In this document: in pieces, positions 15,211-20,087 of the stretch
Numbering within the stretch: the first letter of the stretch is position 1
Layout: the number at the start of each line of letters is the position of its first letter
Source of the DNA: Clostridia bacterium
Lineage (GTDB): Bacteria; Bacillota; Clostridia; Christensenellales; CAG-138
Direction of reading: 5' to 3'
Assembly: GCA_016296415.1 (NCBI GenBank)
Contig: JAEDJH010000026.1
Location: forward strand, 1-20,087
Length of the DNA stretch: 20,087 nucleotides
Position numbers and translations under genes: made by a program
Notes under the pieces: generated by a model
What the model saw: only the letters and a program-made list of their open reading frames with translations
What the model was told of the DNA's origin: nothing
Database searches by the model: none

Positions 15211-15220
15211 CATCCATACG

Positions 15221-15268
15221 AAAAAGGAGTGAACGGAGCGTTTATCGCCCTGCTCACTCTTTGTTTTT
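15221..15268. terminator. Bidirectional terminator between purB and cobC
   Basis: A long hairpin: GAGTGA (15227-15232) pairs with TCACTC (15254-15259), continuing inside as CGG/CTG and GCG/CGC around the loop TTTAT with single unpaired bases. On the plus strand it is followed by TTTGTTTTT (end of purA-purB), and on the minus strand by CCTTTTT (end of the murC-cobC operon). The arrangement fits the two convergent operons whose stop codons flank it. Confidence 0.8.
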
Positions 15269-15845
15269 ATATTTCGGTGAACGAAACGGCTTTGCCGCCG
15301 TCAAACGTTATCTCATAGCCTCTGCCGGATTTTGGAATGTAGTCCAGATAGCTTTTCCCCTCATACCCGAACAGTCCGGACATGACCGCCGATATCGTCC
15401 CCCCGTGGCATACCGTCACGGTATCCCTGCCATCGGCAACGAGCGCATACACCGCAGGTATTATACGCTGCTCCATAAACAGCTTTCGGCACTCCCCGTT
15501 TCGGCAAAACACCTCGCCGGTCTCATCGTCGAGCCAGTTTCTGAAGTCCTCGTCGTTTTCAAGGTCATAGTAGGTTTTTCCCTCGAAGTCGCCAAAGCGC
15601 ATCTCCCTGAAGGCGTCTATCCTCTCGTGCGGCACATCGCCGTATATGATACCAAATGTCTGCTCCGCACGCTTCATGCCGGACGTTGCAAGGCGCTTTC
15701 CGCACGGCGAGGGATATATGCCGCTTTCCTTCAGCCTGAAAAGCTCCTCCCTGCCGCCTTCGGTCAGCTCCACATCCCAGCTTCCGGCATAGCGCCCCTG
15801 CTCGTTCGCATCCGTGCGCCCGTGCCGTATAAAGTAAAGTTTCAT
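15267..15845 (-). CDS. cobC: Histidine phosphatase family protein, probable alpha-ribazole phosphatase CobC
   Basis: Probably removes the 5' phosphate from alpha-ribazole phosphate or from cobalamin 5'-phosphate during cobamide nucleotide-loop assembly. The 192-residue protein belongs to the histidine phosphatase (phosphoglycerate mutase-like) superfamily: RHG motif at 7-9 with phospho-accepting His8, the acidic residue in FREMRFGDFEG (Glu81), and the second histidine His147 in VTVCHGG. RHGRTDANEQGRYAG is typical of the CobC branch. Sequence alone cannot separate CobC from other small phosphatases, but it sits 3 bases behind cobS in a cobT-cobS-cobC order, which decides the call. The ribosome site is weak (GAGAGG about 12 bases away), suggesting coupling to cobS. 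Last gene of its operon. Confidence 0.82.
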   Translation of the reverse strand: MKLYFIRHGRTDANEQGRYAGSWDVELTEGGREELFRLKESGIYPSPCGKRLATSGMKRAEQTFGIIYGDVPHERIDAFREMRFGDFEGKTYYDLENDEDFRNWLDDETGEVFCRNGECRKLFMEQRIIPAVYALVADGRDTVTVCHGGTISAVMSGLFGYEGKSYLDYIPKSGRGYEITFDGGKAVSFTEI

Positions 15846-15848
15846 CGG

Positions 15849-16646
15849 TTAAAACAAACCTCTCTGGAGTACCACTCCTGCACTCTGCATGATGACAAGG
15901 CATATAAGCCCCGCCAGTTCGCCCGTAACTATACCGCTGCCTGCGATGTCGCCGTTTATGCCCTTAAGCTGATGAACGGCAAACAGCATCACAAGCCACG
16001 AAAACAGCACTACGGCGCCCGAGAAAACGAGTGCATATATTCCAAGCGCCGCCCACAGCGCCCCCATTGCCGCAAGCTGCAGCAAAAGCGGAAAGACGGC
16101 GAAAAGCTTTTTATGCCCTCCGGCATGGCTGCTCACCGAAAGCGGAGATACCGTCAGCATCGCTATAGCCGCCGCCGTGCGTGCAAGAAGCGGAGCCGAT
16201 GCCGCCAAAACCGCTGCGGCAGCAGAATATTCAATCGACGCCGCCGAAGCAAAGGAAGTCAAAAGCACCGCCGAAAGCGTTATCACCGCAAATGCACCCA
16301 CACGGGAGTCCTTGAGTATTCTCAGGCGTTCGTCAAGGCTTCGCCACGAAAGCACCGCATCCGCCGTATCCATCAATCCGTCGGCGTGTATGCCGCCCGT
16401 CAGCACTATCGGAAGCACCGTCAGAAGCGCCGCCCGAAGCATCACGGGCAGTCCCAGCCTGTCCGCCCCCCAGAACAAAAGCGCCCACAGACCGCCCGTA
16501 ACAAGACCCGTAAGCGGAAACAGCGCAAGCTGATGATCCCTCGCTTCATCGTCCCATACGCACGGTATCGGGAACACGAGGAACATCGAAAACGCCATCG
16601 AAAGCCCGTGCAGAGCCTTTTTTATCACCTGAAACAGCCCTTTCAT
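15849..16646 (-). CDS. cobS: Adenosylcobinamide-GDP ribazoletransferase (cobalamin synthase)
   Basis: Integral membrane enzyme joining adenosylcobinamide-GDP to alpha-ribazole (phosphate), the final assembly step of the cobamide. The 265-residue product is very hydrophobic, with roughly six to eight membrane segments (for example about 40-64, 66-85 and 115-138). The family signatures GGIHADGLMDTADA (84-97), LKDSRVGAF (111-119) and GINGDIAGSGI near the C-terminus are present; the acidic residues in them are thought to bind the metal and phosphates. Two bases separate its ATG from the cobT stop and no good ribosome site is visible, so translation probably depends on cobT. Confidence 0.94.
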   Translation of the reverse strand: MKGLFQVIKKALHGLSMAFSMFLVFPIPCVWDDEARDHQLALFPLTGLVTGGLWALLFWGADRLGLPVMLRAALLTVLPIVLTGGIHADGLMDTADAVLSWRSLDERLRILKDSRVGAFAVITLSAVLLTSFASAASIEYSAAAAVLAASAPLLARTAAAIAMLTVSPLSVSSHAGGHKKLFAVFPLLLQLAAMGALWAALGIYALVFSGAVVLFSWLVMLFAVHQLKGINGDIAGSGIVTGELAGLICLVIMQSAGVVLQRGLF

Positions 16647-16648
16647 AC

Positions 16649-17749
16649 TTATTTGTCAACGCTGAAGCAGTCACCCTCGCTTATTGCATCGAGATATTCG
16701 TCGGATATGCTCGCCTCGGCAAATGTCGCTATGTCGGATATTACCGCACAGGCGGCGTCCATTATCATAAAGCCCATCGGACAGCCGCTTCCTTCACCGA
16801 GCCGCATTTCAAGCAGCATGAAGGGCTTCAGCCCGAGCGCCTCCGCCGCCGCATTATAACCAATCTCATACGAAGCGTGCGAAAGGAACATATAATCCAC
16901 CGCAGCCGGACAGAGCCTTGCCGCCGAAAGCGCGGCAACAATGCTGATAAATCCGTCCACGACAACGGGCATTCGCTCCGCCGCCGCACCGATGAACAGT
17001 CCCGTCATTGCGGCAATGTCAAGCCCTCCCACCTTTGCAAGCACGTCTATCACATCGCCTGCATCGGGCTTATTGACCGCAAGCGCTTCCCGTATAATGC
17101 GCTTTTTGTTTTCGTATGCCGAGTCGGTCATGCCTGCGCCCCGACCCGTGATATCCTCCGCCGACAGCCCCGTAAGCGCCGCCAGCACTGCGCTCGAGGT
17201 GGTCGTGTTGCCTATGCCCATCTCGCCCGTGCCTATGGCGTCCATGCCGTCCGCCTTTGCCTGCTTAGCCCTCTCAATACCGACGGCTATGGCATCTATC
17301 GCCGTTTGGCGGCTCATGGCGGCGGTTTTTCTGATATTGTCCGTGCCCCGCATCAGCTTTCTGTTTATTATTGAGGGATCCGATACGTCGCCATCAATGC
17401 CGACGTCCACCACCTCTACCTCGGCGTTAAACGCCTTTGCAAGGGCGCACACGCCGGTTATGCCGTGCAGTATGTTCTTCGTCTGCGTGAGAGTGACGGA
17501 TCTTGGGGCGCTGGAAACGCCCTCATCGGTAACGCCGTTGTCCGCCGCCATCACGATTATTCTGCGCCTTTCGATGCGGTTTTTGACCTCTCCGGTCACT
17601 CCTGCGAGCTTCGCCGCCGTTTCCTCAAGCACGCCAAGGCTCCTCGGGGGCTTTGCCAGCGAATCGAGCCGTTTCCATGCAAGGGTCATCGCCGCTTTGT
17701 CGCCGTGCCGCACGGAGTCCGTTATATTCTTCAGTTCCTCGTATTTCAT
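16649..17749 (-). CDS. cobT: Nicotinate-nucleotide-dimethylbenzimidazole phosphoribosyltransferase
   Basis: Activates the lower ligand: moves phosphoribose from nicotinate mononucleotide to dimethylbenzimidazole or a related base, giving alpha-ribazole phosphate. The 366-residue length is normal. Visible blocks: LAKPPRSLGVLE (31-42), AADNGVTDEGVS, GTGEMGIGNTTTSSAV, GRGAGMTD and the catalytic glutamate near 319 in MRLGEGSGCPMGF. The start ATG overlaps the aroE stop as ATGA (17749-17746), implying coupled translation. No cobalamin riboswitch is possible directly upstream because there is no intergenic space. The base that this organism attaches cannot be read from the gene. Confidence 0.95.
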   Translation of the reverse strand: MKYEELKNITDSVRHGDKAAMTLAWKRLDSLAKPPRSLGVLEETAAKLAGVTGEVKNRIERRRIIVMAADNGVTDEGVSSAPRSVTLTQTKNILHGITGVCALAKAFNAEVEVVDVGIDGDVSDPSIINRKLMRGTDNIRKTAAMSRQTAIDAIAVGIERAKQAKADGMDAIGTGEMGIGNTTTSSAVLAALTGLSAEDITGRGAGMTDSAYENKKRIIREALAVNKPDAGDVIDVLAKVGGLDIAAMTGLFIGAAAERMPVVVDGFISIVAALSAARLCPAAVDYMFLSHASYEIGYNAAAEALGLKPFMLLEMRLGEGSGCPMGFMIMDAACAVISDIATFAEASISDEYLDAISEGDCFSVDK

Positions 17750-18621
17750 AGTTTCCTCCCATCACGAAGCCTGCTTTTGAGCTCGTCCGCAAACGCCTCA
17801 TCCACACGCACGCCTGTCCAAATGCAAAACGCCTCAAACGCCTGATAGATAAGCATATCAAGCCCGTTCAGCGTCCTTCGCCCGATGTCCTCCGCCCTTT
17901 GCATCAGCGTGGTTTTTTCGGGGTTGTACACCATGTCCGCAATCAGCGCATCCTCCCGGGTGCGGGCGAGCGCCGAAAGTATTCTTTCATCCACCTCAAC
18001 CGCTTCGGGCTTTCCTGAAAAATCCGGCACGAACATACCCATCGGCGTTGCGTTTATCACAAGGTCTGCGCCGTGCATAGCCGTTTCAGCCTCCGAAAAG
18101 GGATAAAATGCGGCGTTGGTCCGGCTTGCCACGGTCTCGCCCGCCGCAGCGTTCCTTGCAAGCAGCACAAGCTCATGTGTTTCGCCCATCAGCTTGAACG
18201 CCGCCGCCCGAGCCGCACCGCCGGAGCCGATTATTACCGCCCTTTTTCGGGAATGCCTGCCGTCCACCGCTCTTTTGATGCCATAGCCGTCGGTGGAGCT
18301 CCCAAAGAGCCTGCCATCCCGTATATCCACGATATTCACGCTGCTTATGCGCTCCGCTTCCTCGCTTATGCCGTCAAGCAGGGGTATAACAAGCTCCTTG
18401 AGCGGCATGGTGCAGGCAAAGCCCGAAAGCCTGTTTTCGGCGGCAATTTGCCTTATTCGGCACACATCGTCCCTCGTCACCCTCAGCTTTATAAACTCGC
18501 CGTCCATACCGAAGTGTGAGAACAATGCGCCGTAAATGGAGGGTGAAAGGCTGTGCTCCACGGGGTCGCCCATCACGGCAAAACGCAGTTTTTTATCGAA
18601 TCGGTTTTTTGCTCCGTCCAT
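17746..18621 (-). CDS. aroE: Shikimate dehydrogenase family protein, divergent AroE
   Basis: Expected to reduce 3-dehydroshikimate to shikimate with NADPH. The 291-residue protein has the N-terminal substrate domain (GDPVEHSLSPS, 18-28), Lys75 in TMPLKE and Asp111 in STDG as the catalytic pair, the Rossmann motif IIGSGGAARA (130-139), NATPMGM and the C-terminal GLDMLIYQAFEAFCIWTG. Several family-typical residues differ: SPxxHN reads SPSIYG, NVTxPxK reads ACTMPLK, and NTDG reads STDG. This may be lineage drift or a changed substrate. The start is uncertain: ATG at 18621 is preceded directly by an in-frame GTG at 18624, and neither has a clear ribosome site. It lies 15 bases after murC and overlaps cobT by 4. 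Confidence 0.85.
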   Translation of the reverse strand: MDGAKNRFDKKLRFAVMGDPVEHSLSPSIYGALFSHFGMDGEFIKLRVTRDDVCRIRQIAAENRLSGFACTMPLKELVIPLLDGISEEAERISSVNIVDIRDGRLFGSSTDGYGIKRAVDGRHSRKRAVIIGSGGAARAAAFKLMGETHELVLLARNAAAGETVASRTNAAFYPFSEAETAMHGADLVINATPMGMFVPDFSGKPEAVEVDERILSALARTREDALIADMVYNPEKTTLMQRAEDIGRRTLNGLDMLIYQAFEAFCIWTGVRVDEAFADELKSRLRDGRKL

Positions 18622-18636
18622 CACTCGCAGTGCAGC

Positions 18637-20019
18637 TTACAGCAGCTTATTCGTCTGCTTATACACGTCGCCGCTGCCGAGGGTTATCACCATATCGCCC
18701 TCGGAGGCATTTTTATCCACCCATTCCCGTATCAGCTCAAACGTGGGAATGTACTCTGCGGTTATTCCGCTGTCGTTTATCGCCTTCACCATGTCCCGTG
18801 CGTGAACAAGACCCGTATCCTTTTCCCTGCCCGGGTATATATCAGGCACAAGCACCGCATCCGCCGCACGCATACACGACATATCCCCCGTGAACAGAGT
18901 CTTTGCCCTGGTATAGCTGTTGCACTGGAACACGCAGAACAGCTTTTTATGCGGATAGCGGCTTGCGGCATCCAGCACCGCCCTTATCTCGGACGGATGA
19001 TGCGCATAGTCATGGAAAACCTTTACGCCGTTTCTTTCGCCGAAAAACTCGAACCTGCGCTTTGCAAGCCTGTATTCTCCGAGCGCATCGACTATCACCT
19101 CAAACGGTGCGCCAAGCGTCAGCGCCGTTACCGCCGCAGCAACCGCATTTATCATGTTATGCTCGCCGGGTACGGACAGATGTATTCTTCCGAGGCCTTT
19201 ACCCCTGTATTCAAGGTCGAACACGGGATTGCCCATTTCGTCGTATTCCACGTTCGCCGGTCTGTAATCGCCGTCCTTCATGCCGTAGCTTATGCAGCGG
19301 CGGTTCTGCGCTTCAAGCAGGCGCTTCACCCGAAAATCGTCCGCATTGCCGATAAACACGCCGTCCTCCGGCAGGAGCGAAAGGAATTTTTCAAACGCCG
19401 CCGTTATATGGTCGATGTCCTTGTAATAGTCAAGATGGTCGTCATCGATATTGTTTATCAGCGCCACGGTGGGGCGAAGCGTCAGAAAGCTTTCCACGTA
19501 TTCGCACGCCTCCGTAATGAAAACATCGTGACCGCCGAGCCTTATTCCGCCGCCCAAAAAGTCCACGAAGCCGCCGACGTGTACCGTTGCGCCGCCGAGC
19601 CGGTCATCCGCATCGTTCGCCAGACAGCCCTCCGTTATCAGCGCAAGCATAGAGGTTATAGTGGTTTTTCCGTGACAGCCGGCTATACAGGCGACAGTTT
19701 CATACCCCTCGGACAGCATACCCAGCGCCACCGAGCGCTCTATCTGCACTATCCCTCTCTCCGCCGCAGCCACACGCTCCGAGTTGTCGGGCTTTATCGC
19801 CGCAGAGTATATCACCATATCCGCTTCACCGAGGTTTTCCCCGCTGTGCCCGATGAACACCTTGACGCCGAGTGCCTTGAGTCTCTCGGTGAACGGCGAC
19901 TCGGTTACATCCGAGCCCTGCACTTTAAAGCCCTTTGCACTGAGTATCTGTGCAAGCCCGCTCATGGAGCAGCCTCCCACGCCTATCAGATGTATGAGTT
20001 TGTGTCCGTCAAATTTCAT
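18637..20019 (-). CDS. murC: UDP-N-acetylmuramate-L-alanine ligase
   Basis: ATP-dependent addition of L-alanine to UDP-N-acetylmuramate, the first amino-acid step of the peptidoglycan stem peptide, in the cytoplasm. At 460 residues it is standard for MurC. Motifs: HLIGVGGCSMSGLA (10-23) in the UDP-binding domain, the P-loop AGCHGKTTITSM (113-124), EACEYVESF (170-178), INNIDDDHLDYY (188-199), DYAHHPSEI (337-345) and GDMVITLGSGDVY near the end. Mpl is the alternative in this family, but length and motifs favour MurC. I chose the ATG at 20019 because GGAAAGGA lies 6 bases upstream and it gives MKFDGHKLIHLIGVGG; an ATG at 20049 would add 10 residues and hide that ribosome site inside the gene. 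Confidence 0.95.
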   Translation of the reverse strand: MKFDGHKLIHLIGVGGCSMSGLAQILSAKGFKVQGSDVTESPFTERLKALGVKVFIGHSGENLGEADMVIYSAAIKPDNSERVAAAERGIVQIERSVALGMLSEGYETVACIAGCHGKTTITSMLALITEGCLANDADDRLGGATVHVGGFVDFLGGGIRLGGHDVFITEACEYVESFLTLRPTVALINNIDDDHLDYYKDIDHITAAFEKFLSLLPEDGVFIGNADDFRVKRLLEAQNRRCISYGMKDGDYRPANVEYDEMGNPVFDLEYRGKGLGRIHLSVPGEHNMINAVAAAVTALTLGAPFEVIVDALGEYRLAKRRFEFFGERNGVKVFHDYAHHPSEIRAVLDAASRYPHKKLFCVFQCNSYTRAKTLFTGDMSCMRAADAVLVPDIYPGREKDTGLVHARDMVKAINDSGITAEYIPTFELIREWVDKNASEGDMVITLGSGDVYKQTNKLL

Positions 20020-20025
20020 TTTATG

Positions 20026-20033
20026 TCCTTTCC
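20026..20033 (-). promoter_or_regulatory. murC: Ribosome binding site deciding the murC start
   Basis: GGAAAGGA on the minus strand, 6 bases before the ATG at 20019. It is the reason for rejecting the upstream ATG at 20049. The remaining bases to the window end show no clear promoter. Confidence 0.7.
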
Positions 20034-20087
20034 CGAAAATCGTCGGCAATACTACAGGATATGATGCGCCGTCATCTCATGCGAATC

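Noticed and set aside
15267..17749. Functional link between the cob genes and the purine operon through AIR, the precursor of benzimidazole ligands in anaerobes
   Set aside because: The biochemical link is real in some anaerobes (Bza enzymes), but no bza or bluB gene is in the window and the two operons are convergent and separately terminated, so proximity may be chance.

Overview
The window reads as chromosomal housekeeping DNA from a fairly GC-rich anaerobic Clostridia-type Bacillota. The clues are a single-chain fused FGAM synthase, a stand-alone AICAR transformylase next to an archaeal-type IMP cyclohydrolase in place of bifunctional PurH, a PurA/PurB pair of the clostridial sequence type, purE without purK, and purine genes packed into two divergent operons. 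The organism cannot be named from sequence alone. I see no phage, transposon, CRISPR, tRNA or rRNA sequence.

Region 1 (3-12165, minus strand) is one tight operon read purE-purC-purF-purM-purN-purO-purH(AICAR transformylase only)-purD-purL-folD. Genes are separated by 1-66 bases or overlap by 4 bases (purM/purN). With purA and purB it encodes every step from PRPP to IMP and on to AMP, and FolD makes the 10-formyl-THF used by PurN and the transformylase.

Region 2 (12166-12485) is a 320-base, AT-rich divergent control region. It has no gene. It holds a TATAAT -10 for the purE operon, one or two -10 candidates for purA, and the most interesting signal in the window: a tandem pair of elements 20 bp apart with the core GTTAGCCTAA / GTCAGCCTAA. 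The better copy matches the remembered DtxR/IdeR metal-repressor consensus at 16 of 19 positions and lies across the -35 area of the purE promoter.

Region 3 (12486-15191, plus strand) is the purA-purB operon, ending in a pair of hairpins that should stop transcription from both sides.

Region 4 (15267-20019, minus strand) is a second operon read murC-aroE-cobT-cobS-cobC: peptidoglycan precursor ligase, a divergent shikimate dehydrogenase, and three enzymes of cobamide nucleotide-loop assembly. Genes overlap by 4 bases or are separated by 2-15 bases.

Most of the window is well-understood metabolism. The parts that merit follow-up are regulatory (the DtxR-like tandem boxes over a purine promoter, intercistronic hairpins) and a few enzyme variants (split PurH/PurO, PurE without PurK, AroE with altered substrate-site motifs). 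I did not find a convincing undescribed multi-gene system.
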